DNA of 64,000 nucleotides from assembly GCA_027079305.1 (NCBI GenBank), contig JALWVU010000055.1:495737-559736 (forward strand). The letters run 5' to 3'. Of this stretch, positions 20,022 through 28,112 are shown piece by piece (position 1 is the stretch's first letter; every line of letters begins with the position of its first letter). Under the pieces are notes generated by a model that saw nothing but the letters and a program-made list of their open reading frames with translations, ran no database searches and had not been told where the DNA came from. The DNA comes from Aquificaceae bacterium. GTDB taxonomy: Bacteria > Aquificota > Aquificia > Aquificales > Aquificaceae. Made by a program: the position numbers and the translations under genes.

Positions 20022-20027
20022 TAAAAT
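20022..20027 (+). promoter_or_regulatory. -10-like TAAAAT, 7 nt before metK ATG
   Basis: TAAAAT, 7-nt gap to ATG 20035, no Shine-Dalgarno and no clear -35. Confidence 0.45.
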
Positions 20028-20034
20028 ATTCGGC

Positions 20035-21162
20035 ATGTATTCCCTTAGGATGGCCGAGTCCGTTACGGAGGGGCATCCCGATAAGATAGCGGATCAGATC
20101 GCTGACGCCCTTCTCGACGAGCTTCTAAGAAAGGATCCCTACAGCAAAGTCTCCCTCGAGATAATGGTAACTACAGGCCTTGTGATGGTTGGCGGGGAGC
20201 TCTCCACTGAAAGCTTTGTGGACATACCCAAGGTGGTAAGGGGAGTTGTCAAAGAAATAGGCTACACCAAGCCCGAGCTGGGCTTCGACGCGGACACCTG
20301 TGCGGTTATAACCTCCATAGACGAGCAGAGTCCGGAGATAGCCCTCGGGGTATCGAGGGAGGGTGCGGGAGACACAGCCATAGTGGTCGGATACGCGGTG
20401 AAGGAAGCTCCTAACCTCATGCCCTGGCCCATAACCATAGCCCACAGGATAACCAGAAGGATCTCCGATCTGAGAAAGACGGGGAGAATGCCCTTCCTCA
20501 GACCCGACGGGAAGGTTCTCGTGAGCATGGTCTACGAGGACGGGAGGCCCCAGTATGTGAAGGACATAGTGGCATACGTCCACCACGATCCGGACATATC
20601 CCTACAGAACCTGAGGGAGATGGTAGCGGAGGAGGTGATAAAGAAAGAGGTTCCAGAAGAGTTCCTTTCAGAGAGGACGTCCGTAAAGGTGAACCCTACG
20701 GGGAGATTCGTGATAGGGGGGCCCGTGGCGGACACGGGTCTTACTGGTAGGAAGATCGTCTCCGACGCCTACGGGGACATAGGCTTTTCTGGCGGGAGCG
20801 CCTTCTCGGGCAAGGATCCCACCAAGACGGACAGGTCGGGCTCCTACATGGCGAGGATGATAGCCAAGCACATAGTAGCCGCGGACCTGGCGGACAGGTG
20901 CGTGGTCCAGATAGGATACGCCTTCGGGCTCACCGAGCCCATAGCCTTCGACATAGAGACCTTCGGGACCGAGAAGGTGGACAAGGAAAAAATCGAGGAG
21001 GCTGTTCTGAAGGTGTTCCCCCTAAAGCCCTGCGACATCATAGAGTTCCTCGATCTGAGGAAGCCCATATACAGGGAGACCGCCTGCTACGGTCACTTCG
21101 GGAGGGAGAACTTCCCCTGGGAGAGGCTCGACTACTTAGAAAAGCTCAAGGAACTCCTTTAG
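20035..21162 (+). CDS. metK: S-adenosylmethionine synthetase
   Basis: 375 residues. ESVTEGHPDKIADQIAD, DEQSPEIALGV, GGAFSGKDPTKTDRS-type segment GGSAFSGKDPTK, and DLRKPIYRETACYGHFGRE are all family hallmarks. Makes S-adenosylmethionine from methionine and ATP. The last 27 bases overlap the end of the convergent hisZ. Confidence 0.96.
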   Translation: MYSLRMAESVTEGHPDKIADQIADALLDELLRKDPYSKVSLEIMVTTGLVMVGGELSTESFVDIPKVVRGVVKEIGYTKPELGFDADTCAVITSIDEQSPEIALGVSREGAGDTAIVVGYAVKEAPNLMPWPITIAHRITRRISDLRKTGRMPFLRPDGKVLVSMVYEDGRPQYVKDIVAYVHHDPDISLQNLREMVAEEVIKKEVPEEFLSERTSVKVNPTGRFVIGGPVADTGLTGRKIVSDAYGDIGFSGGSAFSGKDPTKTDRSGSYMARMIAKHIVAADLADRCVVQIGYAFGLTEPIAFDIETFGTEKVDKEKIEEAVLKVFPLKPCDIIEFLDLRKPIYRETACYGHFGRENFPWERLDYLEKLKELL

Positions 21163-22305
21163 GGTGAAGAGCTGGTAGTCCTTAGGCGTGGTGTAAATCC
21201 TCACGTCCTTCTCGTCTAAAAGAACCACCGCCTTGGAGTAGCCCTCCCCGAAGGCGTAGTCGAGGGAGTGCTCCAGACCCCTCCTCACCATATCCCTTCC
21301 TACCTTATACCCCTTCCCCCTCAGGTAGGAAGCTATACGGAGGCCAAACTCCTTATCTTTGGAGAGGTTCACCACGAAGAAGTCCTTCCTCTCCTTCTCT
21401 GGAGTCAATATCTCCAGAAGCCTGTCCGCGTAGACCGCCCCGCCCGTTGCGGGGAAGTCAGCCCCGTAAAGTCTGGAGAGCTTGTCGTATCTTCCCCCTC
21501 CCGCCACGGGAGCACCCAGGTTGGGAAGGAAGACCTCGAAGACCACGCCCGTGTAGTACGGAAACTCCCTGACCTCAGAAAGGTCGTAGGTAAACTTTAC
21601 TCCCTCCGCGGAGAGATGCCTCCCGAGCTCCCTTAGCTCCTTTCTGACCTCTTCAAGGCCGAGGTCCTTAAGAAGGTCGAGAACCTCCTCTCCCCCCTGA
21701 GCGAGGGGAAGATCCGCTTCGGGACCACCGCCGAAGGCGGTCCTTAAAAAGCTCAGATTTTTCTCTTTAAAGGCTCTCCTTACCTCTTCCCTACGCTTTT
21801 CTTCTAACCTGGAGAGGATAGAGTTCACTATCCCTACGTGTCCGATTGCAACGGTTATTTCCTTCAGTCCAAGCCTCCTCAAATACTCGTAGATTGCTGA
21901 TATCACTTCAGCATCTCCCTCCACATCCTTAACTCCCACGAGCTCCAATCCCGCGTGAAACTTCTCATAGGTGCTTCCTTCCGAAGAGAGAAGTGTTCCG
22001 AAGTAGTAGATCCTGAGAGGGTAGTGCCAGACCTTGAAGAAGCTCACGCTCCTGACGACCTGGGTGGTGAAGTCCTCCCTGAGGGCCACGAGGCTCCCCT
22101 CGGAAGTGTCCTTGAAGACTACGGCGCTCTTCGCCTTTTCCCCGAGAGCTTCCCTGTGGACCTCGTAGTGGTCGAAGAGGGGGAGCTTCAGATAGTCGTA
22201 GCCCCAGCTCTCGAAGACCTCGACCGCCTTGAGGATAGCCCTCTTTAAGAGGTTGGACTCCTCGAGGGTCAGTATCCTCTCGAAGGGGAGGATCACGCTC
22301 TTCAT
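21136..22305 (-). CDS. hisZ: ATP phosphoribosyltransferase regulatory subunit (HisRS paralogue)
   Basis: 389 residues. Class II aminoacyl-tRNA-synthetase-like core (LVALREDFTTQVVRSV, YYFGTLLSSEGSTYEKFHAGLELVG, GGGRYDKLSRLYG) with a divergent C-terminal anticodon-binding-like region, as in HisZ. It works with short HisG in histidine synthesis; hisA lies at 27402. True HisRS is less likely because the HisA motif region is altered. ATG overlaps the stop of the 66-residue gene. Confidence 0.85.
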   Translation of the reverse strand: MKSVILPFERILTLEESNLLKRAILKAVEVFESWGYDYLKLPLFDHYEVHREALGEKAKSAVVFKDTSEGSLVALREDFTTQVVRSVSFFKVWHYPLRIYYFGTLLSSEGSTYEKFHAGLELVGVKDVEGDAEVISAIYEYLRRLGLKEITVAIGHVGIVNSILSRLEEKRREEVRRAFKEKNLSFLRTAFGGGPEADLPLAQGGEEVLDLLKDLGLEEVRKELRELGRHLSAEGVKFTYDLSEVREFPYYTGVVFEVFLPNLGAPVAGGGRYDKLSRLYGADFPATGGAVYADRLLEILTPEKERKDFFVVNLSKDKEFGLRIASYLRGKGYKVGRDMVRRGLEHSLDYAFGEGYSKAVVLLDEKDVRIYTTPKDYQLFTLKEFLELF

Positions 22306-22502
22306 TCCTCCTCCCCTACCACATACCAGACCCTCACTCCCACCGAGACGTGGGCGTTCCTCTGCCAGAGGGTTTCCACGTTTATCACCCTGACCTTATT
22401 TAGCTTTATCCACTCGTTCACCTGCTCCTCGAGGAGCTGTTCCAGGCTCTCGTCCCTGAAGGGGGCCATCTTCCTGTGGAAGTCCTTGAACCTTATCTCC
22501 AT
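22302..22502 (-). CDS. 66-residue hypothetical between grpE and hisZ
   Basis: Starts at ATG 22502 sharing a TGATG junction with the grpE stop and ends with an ATGA junction to hisZ. Two amphipathic helices and a C-terminal VSVGVRVWYVVGEEE strand pair. Tight coupling on both sides supports expression. No family recognised. Confidence 0.65.
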   Translation of the reverse strand: MEIRFKDFHRKMAPFRDESLEQLLEEQVNEWIKLNKVRVINVETLWQRNAHVSVGVRVWYVVGEEE

Positions 22503-23074
22503 CAGGTTATCTCCTCTTCCGATACGGACACCACCACCTTGGCTGGCCTTATCACCTTCCCGTGGAGCATGTAGCCCTTCTGGAGAACCTTGATAACCGT
22601 GTTGGGGGGATGCTCGGAGGTGGCCATGGTCTCAACCGCCTCCGCCACGTGGGGATCGAACTCCTTCCCCTCCACCTCTATCTCTTCCACGTTGTGTTTC
22701 TCGAGGATCCTGCGGAGCTCCGAGTATATCATCTCCACTCCCTTCAGCAGGGAGTCGAAGTCCCTCGTGGTCTCCGCGGCCGACAGAGCCCTCTCGAAGT
22801 TGTCGAGAACGTTAAGAAGGTCAAGGGCCAGCTTCTCGTGGCCGAACTTCCTCTGCTCTTCCAGATCCCTCCTGTAGCGCTCCTTCATGTATTCGAGCTC
22901 CCTCTGAAGCTCCATGGCCCTTATGTTGGAGTTCTTGGCTATGTTTTCGAGCTTCCTTACTTTCTCCTCCAGCTCCCTAACTCTGCTTTCGAGCTCCTTT
23001 ACCTCTTCCTCCTCCTTCTTTATCTCCTCCTTGACCTCCTCCAGCTCCTCCTTCAGCTGTTCCCTCTCTTCCAT
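22502..23074 (-). CDS. grpE: Nucleotide exchange factor GrpE
   Basis: 190 residues from ATG 23074, which has GGAGG 8 nt upstream; earlier in-frame starts lack one. A long Glu/Lys coiled coil (about 1-75), then YRRDLEEQRKFGHEKLALDLLNVLDNFERAL and the beta domain ending GYMLHGKVIRPAKVVVS, as in GrpE. Co-chaperone of DnaK; dnaK and dnaJ are absent here. First gene of grpE-orf-hisZ. Confidence 0.92.
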   Translation of the reverse strand: MEEREQLKEELEEVKEEIKKEEEEVKELESRVRELEEKVRKLENIAKNSNIRAMELQRELEYMKERYRRDLEEQRKFGHEKLALDLLNVLDNFERALSAAETTRDFDSLLKGVEMIYSELRRILEKHNVEEIEVEGKEFDPHVAEAVETMATSEHPPNTVIKVLQKGYMLHGKVIRPAKVVVSVSEEEIT

Positions 23075-23095
23075 CTTCTCACCTCCAGTTAAATA

Positions 23096-23124
23096 AGGAT
23101 AGGCATTAAAGCAAGGACTTACAA
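23096..23124 (-). promoter_or_regulatory. Candidate sigma-70-type promoter of grpE operon
   Basis: Minus strand TTGTAA (23124-23119), 17-bp spacer, TATCCT (23101-23096). Start site would be about 15 nt before the GGAGG. No CIRCE element was seen. Confidence 0.4.
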
Positions 23125-23164
23125 GGGGCATGAGAGGATTTTCCCGTCGCAGACATGCAGAGGC

Positions 23165-23193
23165 TTGCATACATACTTCTTTGTGTGTATATT
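23165..23193 (+). promoter_or_regulatory. Promoter of the antitoxin gene, leaderless spacing
   Basis: TTGCAT (23165-23170), 17-bp spacer, TATATT (23188-23193), then 7 nt to ATG 23201. No Shine-Dalgarno. A complete -35/-10 pair at the leaderless distance. Confidence 0.6.
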
Positions 23194-23200
23194 CACATGC

Positions 23201-23458
23201 ATGAAGATCAGGAAGAACATAACTCTCTCTGAAGAAGCGGATAGGTTTCTGAAGAAGCTTGCAAAGGAGATGGGAAAGTCCCAGAGTGAGGTCATAGAGG
23301 AGCTCATCAGGAGCAGAGCCGAGGAGAAAGAAAAGGAAAAGAAGCTCAGAGCTTTTGAGGATATGATCAGGACGGTTAGGGAGATGAATATCTCTCTGAA
23401 AGGGGAAATTACCTTCCAGAAAGCAAAGGAGATGATGGGGGTTGAGAAGTATCTCTAA
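23201..23458 (+). CDS. Ribbon-helix-helix antitoxin
   Basis: 85 residues. N-terminal MKIRKNITLSEEADRFLKKLA, then SQSEVIEELIRS, the strand-helix-helix of RHH DNA-binding antitoxins, with a C-terminal tail (about 60-85) that would wrap the toxin. The PIN toxin gene starts inside its last codons (TTG 23442). Normally such antitoxins repress their own promoter. Confidence 0.8.
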   Translation: MKIRKNITLSEEADRFLKKLAKEMGKSQSEVIEELIRSRAEEKEKEKKLRAFEDMIRTVREMNISLKGEITFQKAKEMMGVEKYL

Positions 23459-23866
23459 GGTCTTCTTGGACGCTAATATTCTCTTTGACCTGTGTATAAC
23501 CGATAGGCCTTTCCATGAGGACTCTGTAAGAGCTGTAAAGTTCCTTCTTGTGAATGGGACCGAACTTTATACGAGTTCGGATTTTATGTCCTTTCCAGAA
23601 TACTCAGGGATAAGGAGAAAGTTCTTGGTCTCATAGAGGACATAGTTTCCTATACAACGCTCGTTAAGTTCTCAAACGAGGAAGTGAAGGAAGCAATAGG
23701 TCTTATGTTAGAGAACGAAAGCTTCAGAGATCTTGAAGATACTCTTGTGTATGTCCTTGCAAGGAAAAAAGACTGTAGCCTCATCCTTTCCAACGATGGA
23801 GATTTCCACTCTCCTGATGTGCGGGTGATGAGCTCAGTGGAGTTCTGCAAAGCTTTTTGTGCTTGA
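23442..23866 (+). pseudogene. PIN-domain toxin with a one-base frameshift
   Basis: Starts at TTG 23442, overlapping the antitoxin. Residues 1-47 (KVFLDANILFDL with the first catalytic Asp, and ELYTSSDF) are in one frame, which stops at 23636. From 23588 the +1 frame continues with LSRILRDKEKVLGLIEDIV and ends with LILSNDGDFHSPDVRVMSS, carrying the C-terminal acidic site, to the stop at 23866. Adding one base near 23583-23588 restores a PIN protein of about 141 residues, the normal size. Either a genuine inactivation or a sequencing error after TTTTA. Confidence 0.75.
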
Positions 23867-23929
23867 GAAGAGATGTTGGGGATGATCTGGCGGTAGCCTG
23901 GAAGGGAAGTTTTTCGTATATGCAAGGAT

Positions 23930-23935
23930 TAAAAT
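23930..23935 (+). promoter_or_regulatory. -10-like TAAAAT, 7 nt before pncB ATG
   Basis: TAAAAT with a 7-nt gap to ATG 23943, no Shine-Dalgarno. Confidence 0.45.
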
Positions 23936-23942
23936 AACTCCC

Positions 23943-25211
23943 ATGGAAAACCTCGGCCTCTGCACGGACCTCTACGAGCTAACCATGGCCCAGAGCTACC
24001 TGGAGCACCGCAAGACTGGGAGGGCGGTCTTCAGCCTCTTCGTGAGGAAGCTTCCCGAGAGCAGAAACTTCCTCGTCTCCTGCGGGCTCGAGACCTTAAT
24101 AGAGAGACTGGAGCACTTCAGGTTCGGTGATGAGGAGCTGAAGTATTTGAAGAGCTTGGGAAAGTTCTCGGAGGAATTTTTAGATTACTTAAGGGAGTAT
24201 GAGTTCAGGGGAGATCTGTACGCCGTCCCCGAGGGAAGGGTGGTCTTCCAGAACGAGCCCCTCGTCCAGATCGAAGGGAGTCTCCCAGAGGTTCAGATAC
24301 TCGAAACCCTTGTGATAAACACGGTCCACCTTCAGACGGTGATAGCCTCGAAGGCGGTCAGGAGCTTTCTCGTCTCAGGGGGAAGGAGCCTGGTGGATTT
24401 CGGCTTCAGGAGGGCCCACGGGCTCGAAGCGGGAGTGTATGCGGCGAGGGCTTCCTACATAGCGGGGTTCGCGGGGACCTCCAATTTAGAGGCGGGGAGG
24501 AGGTTCGGAATTCCCGTCTTTGGGACAGTGGCCCACTCCTACGTTATGATCTTCGACTCCGAGGAGGAGGCCTTCAGGGCCTTTGCGAAGAGCTTTCCCC
24601 AGAACGCGGTCTTCCTGCTCGACACCTACGACACCCTCGAGGCGGCGAGGAAGGTGGTAGAGCTCGCGAAGGAGGGCGTTCCCGTCGTGGGGGTGAGGCT
24701 CGACAGCGGGGACATAGAGAAGCTTTCCAGGGAGGTTAGGAGGCTCCTGGACGAGGGAGGTCTCAGGGATGTGAGGGTAATAGTGAGCGGTGGCGTGGAC
24801 GAATACAGGATAGAGGAGTGGCTCTCAAAAGGCTGTCCCATAGACGCCTTCGGCGTGGGGACAAAGTTCATAACCTCCGCGGACGCGCCCTACCTGGACA
24901 TGGCCTACAAGCTGGTCGAATACGAGGGAAAGCCCAAGTTCAAGACGAGTCCGGGAAAGGCCACCTTCCCTTACAAGAGGCAGATCCTCAGATTCTACTC
25001 GGGAAGTCTGATGGACCACGACGAGGTAGTTCGATACGGAGAAGAACACGGGGGAGAGAGGCTCGTTGAGAAGGTCGTGGAGGGAGGCCAGATGAAGGTT
25101 AAGCTACCCAAGCTGGAGGAGATAAGGGAGAGGTTGATGGAGGACATAGAAAGGCTCCCACCCGAGCTGAAGACTTTAAAGAGGAACTCCTACAGGGTTA
25201 TCATAAAATAG
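23943..25211 (+). CDS. pncB: Nicotinate phosphoribosyltransferase
   Basis: 422 residues. N-terminal LCTDLYELTMAQSY, VDFGFRRAHG, AGTSNLEAGRRFGIPVFGTVAHS and VRLDSGDI are NAPRTase motifs. Converts nicotinate and PRPP to nicotinate mononucleotide in NAD salvage. Its stop is only 3 nt before the 5' end of tRNA-Arg, so the tRNA must be excised from the pncB transcript. Confidence 0.95.
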   Translation: MENLGLCTDLYELTMAQSYLEHRKTGRAVFSLFVRKLPESRNFLVSCGLETLIERLEHFRFGDEELKYLKSLGKFSEEFLDYLREYEFRGDLYAVPEGRVVFQNEPLVQIEGSLPEVQILETLVINTVHLQTVIASKAVRSFLVSGGRSLVDFGFRRAHGLEAGVYAARASYIAGFAGTSNLEAGRRFGIPVFGTVAHSYVMIFDSEEEAFRAFAKSFPQNAVFLLDTYDTLEAARKVVELAKEGVPVVGVRLDSGDIEKLSREVRRLLDEGGLRDVRVIVSGGVDEYRIEEWLSKGCPIDAFGVGTKFITSADAPYLDMAYKLVEYEGKPKFKTSPGKATFPYKRQILRFYSGSLMDHDEVVRYGEEHGGERLVEKVVEGGQMKVKLPKLEEIRERLMEDIERLPPELKTLKRNSYRVIIK

Positions 25212-25214
25212 TCA

Positions 25215-25288
25215 GTGCCCGTAGCTCAGATGGACAGAGCACGGGGCTCCGGACCCCGGGGTCGCGGGTTCAAGTCCCGCCGGGCACG
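25215..25288 (+). tRNA. tRNA-Arg (anticodon CCG)
   Basis: 74-nt cloverleaf: acceptor GTGCCCG pairs with CGGGCAC, D arm GCTC/GAGC, anticodon stem CGGGG/CCCCG around loop CTCCGGA (anticodon CCG), T arm GCGGG-TTCAAGT-CCCGC, discriminator G. No CCA is encoded. No promoter between it and pncB; a coding gene begins 2-11 nt after its 3' end. Confidence 0.95.
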
Positions 25289-25299
25289 CTTTGAGAGGG

Positions 25300-26226
25300 A
25301 TGGTTCTCTTAGAGGCTATCGAGAAAAGACTTCTTGAGGAGCTCAACCCCAAGGTCAGACTCGTCTTAGAGACGGGAAGGTATCTGATAGAGGGTGGGGG
25401 AAAGAGACTCAGACCTCTCCTCACCATGCTCGCCTGCGGTATGTGCGGGGGCGATCCCGAGGATGCCCTCCCCCTGGGTGTGGGTCTCGAATACATACAC
25501 GCGGCCTCCCTCCTCCACGACGATGTGGTGGACGGGGCAAAGAGCAGGAGAGGAAGGGAGAGCGCCAACCTGGTCTTCGGGAACGAGGTGGCTGTCCTCA
25601 CGGGAGACTACATGTATGCCAAGGCCCTGCACCTTTTTTCCACCTACGGGAACATGGAGATGATAAGGCTCGTCAGTCAGGCGGTCATGGATATGGCGGA
25701 GGCTCAGGTTCTTGAGCTGAGCAAAGTGGGTGAGCTGATAACTGAGGAAGAATATTTCCAGATAATAGAGGGCAAGACCGCGGTCCTCTTCGGGGCCTGT
25801 GTGGCGGTAGGAGGAATGGCGGGTGGATGCACAGACAAAGATACCCTTTACGAGATAGGCCTCAGGATGGGAAGGGCCTTCCAGCTGATAGACGACCTCC
25901 TGGATTACGTAGGAGATTCCAAGAAGACGGGCAAGCCCGTCGGTAACGATCTGAAGGAGGGGAAAACCACCTATCCACTCCTATCCGTTATAGACCTACT
26001 TGATAGAAAAGAGGTCGAGGATCTGCTCAGTAAGCTGAACCCTCGGGAGGAGGAGATAGATAGTTTGAGGAAGAAGGTCGTAACACTGGGAGGAGATAAG
26101 AAAACTAAGGAGAGGGCTATGGAGGAGCTGAACGTGGCAAAGGGACTCCTCTCCAGGTTTCCTGAAAGCTCATACAAAGAAGAGATCCTTAGGATTATGG
26201 ATTTTGTGGTTCTCAGAGAACTTTAG
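25300..26226 (+). CDS. Long-chain polyprenyl diphosphate synthase (IspB/octaprenyl type)
   Basis: 308 residues from ATG 25300 (an in-frame TTG at 25291 is 2 nt after the tRNA). First Asp-rich motif HDDVVDGAKSRRG, second DDLLDYVGD, plus GGKRLRPLL. Two bulky residues before the first motif favour a long product. Likely makes the quinone side chain. The start is 11 nt after tRNA-Arg, so tRNA 3' processing would leave a nearly leaderless mRNA. Overlaps the convergent phosphatase gene by 14 bases. Confidence 0.9.
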   Translation: MVLLEAIEKRLLEELNPKVRLVLETGRYLIEGGGKRLRPLLTMLACGMCGGDPEDALPLGVGLEYIHAASLLHDDVVDGAKSRRGRESANLVFGNEVAVLTGDYMYAKALHLFSTYGNMEMIRLVSQAVMDMAEAQVLELSKVGELITEEEYFQIIEGKTAVLFGACVAVGGMAGGCTDKDTLYEIGLRMGRAFQLIDDLLDYVGDSKKTGKPVGNDLKEGKTTYPLLSVIDLLDRKEVEDLLSKLNPREEEIDSLRKKVVTLGGDKKTKERAMEELNVAKGLLSRFPESSYKEEILRIMDFVVLREL

Positions 26227-26956
26227 CGAGTATGAAACTTATGTTGTCTTTCCCGCCTACGTAAGCCTTTTCGAAAAGACAGAGGGATCCATAATCCACA
26301 CCGAGGGAGAGGCACTCCTCCATCTGGTTCACCGAAAGCTCATCCCAAAGTCCGTCTGAACAGAGCAGGAACATATCCCCCTCCGAGACCTTTATCTCCT
26401 TAATGTGAACCTTAAGATCGATCCTATAACCACCCATCAGGGCCGAGGTGAGAAGATTTCTCAGGTGATGGAAGCGGAGCTCCTCCTCATCTATAACGCC
26501 TTTCTCTAAGAGTTCGTAGGCTTCAGTATGATCCCTCGTGAGAAGTTGGAGTGTGGTTCTGTATCTGTATACCCTGCAATCACCCACGTTGAATGCGATA
26601 GCCCTTTCCTTACCGAGGAACAATCCCGCCAGGGCGGTCCCCATACCGAAGCATTCAGGATGTTCAGCAACGTAATCATTCATTCGGTCTGTAATCTCTT
26701 TAAGAAGACCCGGAACCTCATACTCGTTCCAGAGTCGTTTCAGAAGGTCGAGAGCCATCCTACTCGCCCTGTCCCCACAGGGCATTCCTCCCATGCCGTC
26801 CGCCACCGCCAGAAGCAGTTCATCCGATTCTATGTCCATAAACTCGGGTTTGTCCATAGAGATACCTGAGAGAATTTTTTCCTTGACAAGCAGTGCGTCC
26901 TCGTTCCTTGATCTGAGCTTGCCCCTGTTGGTCAGATAGGCTAAACGGAGCTTCAC
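26213..26956 (-). CDS. PP2C-family serine/threonine phosphatase
   Basis: 247 residues. N-terminal NRGKLRSRNEDALLV, VADGMGGMPCGDRAS, FNVGDCRVYRY, LLCSDGLWDEL and GGKDNISFILAKV are the successive PPM/PP2C motifs with metal-binding Asp residues. It should dephosphorylate Ser/Thr-phosphoproteins; no kinase gene is adjacent. ATG overlaps (ATGA) the stop of the Spy-like gene upstream. Confidence 0.9.
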   Translation of the reverse strand: MKLRLAYLTNRGKLRSRNEDALLVKEKILSGISMDKPEFMDIESDELLLAVADGMGGMPCGDRASRMALDLLKRLWNEYEVPGLLKEITDRMNDYVAEHPECFGMGTALAGLFLGKERAIAFNVGDCRVYRYRTTLQLLTRDHTEAYELLEKGVIDEEELRFHHLRNLLTSALMGGYRIDLKVHIKEIKVSEGDMFLLCSDGLWDELSVNQMEECLSLGVDYGSLCLFEKAYVGGKDNISFILAKVL

Positions 26957-27381
26957 TGCTGGAGCTCAAAGAGCTTTATAACGAGGATGTTCTTGAGCTT
27001 CTCAAACTGCTCCGGAGTGAGAGTTTTTCTGAGAAATCTGACGCTCCGGGCATTCAGGAGGGACATCTCCATCTTCACCGAAGCTATGTCCGCCAGAACT
27101 TCCCTGATCTCCTTTTCTTCTCTCCCTTCGAGTATCATAAGTTTTGCCTTCGTTTCCAGATACTTGAGGATTAGTCTGTTCCTCTCTATCTCCTTCTCGT
27201 TGTCCTTTATGAACTCCTTTATTTTTTTGAGCTGATCCTTATCTATACCAAGATCGTCCGAATACTTCAGAACGAAGGGAAGCAGGAATATCCTGTCTAC
27301 GAGGAAGTATCTGTTGTAGGAGATATCCTCCCCCCAGACGAACGCAAATACAGAAAAGAGCACAGTTATAGCTTTCCTCAT
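26953..27381 (-). CDS. Spy/CpxP-like periplasmic protein
   Basis: 142 residues. Signal peptide at 1-17, then a helical charged body with LGIDKDQLKKIKEFI near the middle and LTPEQFEKLKNIL near the end, the LTxxQ-type repeat of Spy/CpxP chaperone or metal-resistance proteins. Family members sense or buffer envelope stress; here that is inference. Couples to the PP2C gene by ATGA. Confidence 0.7.
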   Translation of the reverse strand: MRKAITVLFSVFAFVWGEDISYNRYFLVDRIFLLPFVLKYSDDLGIDKDQLKKIKEFIKDNEKEIERNRLILKYLETKAKLMILEGREEKEIREVLADIASVKMEMSLLNARSVRFLRKTLTPEQFEKLKNILVIKLFELQQ

Positions 27382-27388
27382 ATCTCGT

Positions 27389-27394
27389 TAGAAT
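27389..27394 (+). promoter_or_regulatory. -10-like TAGAAT, 7 nt before hisA ATG
   Basis: TAGAAT with a 7-nt gap to ATG 27402; the 20-bp space to the divergent gene holds no Shine-Dalgarno. Confidence 0.4.
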
Positions 27395-27401
27395 ATTATA
27401 G

Positions 27402-28112
27402 ATGGATCTAAGAGGTTTCGTCATCCCGGCGATAGACATAAGGGAGGGTAAGGTGGTAAGGCTCTTTAAAGGGGATTTCAGTAAAACTAAGGTGTATCCC
27501 TACGATCCTGAGGATATCGCCAGAATTTTCCAGGATGCGGGTTTCAAACGGATCCACCTTGTGGATCTCGACGGTGCGGAGGGAGGAAAGCCTAAAAACT
27601 TAGAACACATCAGAAAGGTTCGCTCTGTTTTCGGTGGCGAAGTGGAAGTGGGCGGAGGAGTGAGGAGTTATGAGGTCGCCAGACTACTATTCGAGGAAGG
27701 GATCAACTACGTAGTTGTGGGAACAATGGCTCTTAAAAATCCCGGGGAGTTCGAAAGGATATTGGAAGACTTTCCGGGAAAAGTAATTCTCTCCATAGAC
27801 TCCAAGGGAGGAAGGGTAGCTGTAGGCGGTTGGAAGGAGGAAAGCGCACTCACCCCTCTACAGCTTGCAAAGTCCTATGACACAAAGCCCATCTGGGGCT
27901 ACCTATACACAATAGTTGAGAGGGACGGGAGTCTGGAAGGGGTGGACGTTGAGCCTTACAGGAGTATAAAATCCGTTGTCTCTAAACCGCTCCTCGCTTC
28001 CGGTGGAGTTTCCTCCGTGGAAGACGTTGAAAAGCTCTACGGTGTCGTAGAGGGTGTCGTGGTCGGCAAGGCTATCTATGAGGGGAGGATTCCGGTTCTG
28101 AAAGGATTATGA
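27402..28112 (+). CDS. hisA: ProFAR isomerase
   Basis: 236 residues, (beta/alpha)8 barrel. AIDIREGKVVRL holds the N-terminal catalytic Asp, SIDSKGGRVAVGGW the second; phosphate loops VGGGVRS and ASGGVSS. Fourth step of histidine synthesis. Overlaps ATGA with the following dehydrogenase gene. Alternative PriA function is less likely. Confidence 0.95.
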   Translation: MDLRGFVIPAIDIREGKVVRLFKGDFSKTKVYPYDPEDIARIFQDAGFKRIHLVDLDGAEGGKPKNLEHIRKVRSVFGGEVEVGGGVRSYEVARLLFEEGINYVVVGTMALKNPGEFERILEDFPGKVILSIDSKGGRVAVGGWKEESALTPLQLAKSYDTKPIWGYLYTIVERDGSLEGVDVEPYRSIKSVVSKPLLASGGVSSVEDVEKLYGVVEGVVVGKAIYEGRIPVLKGL

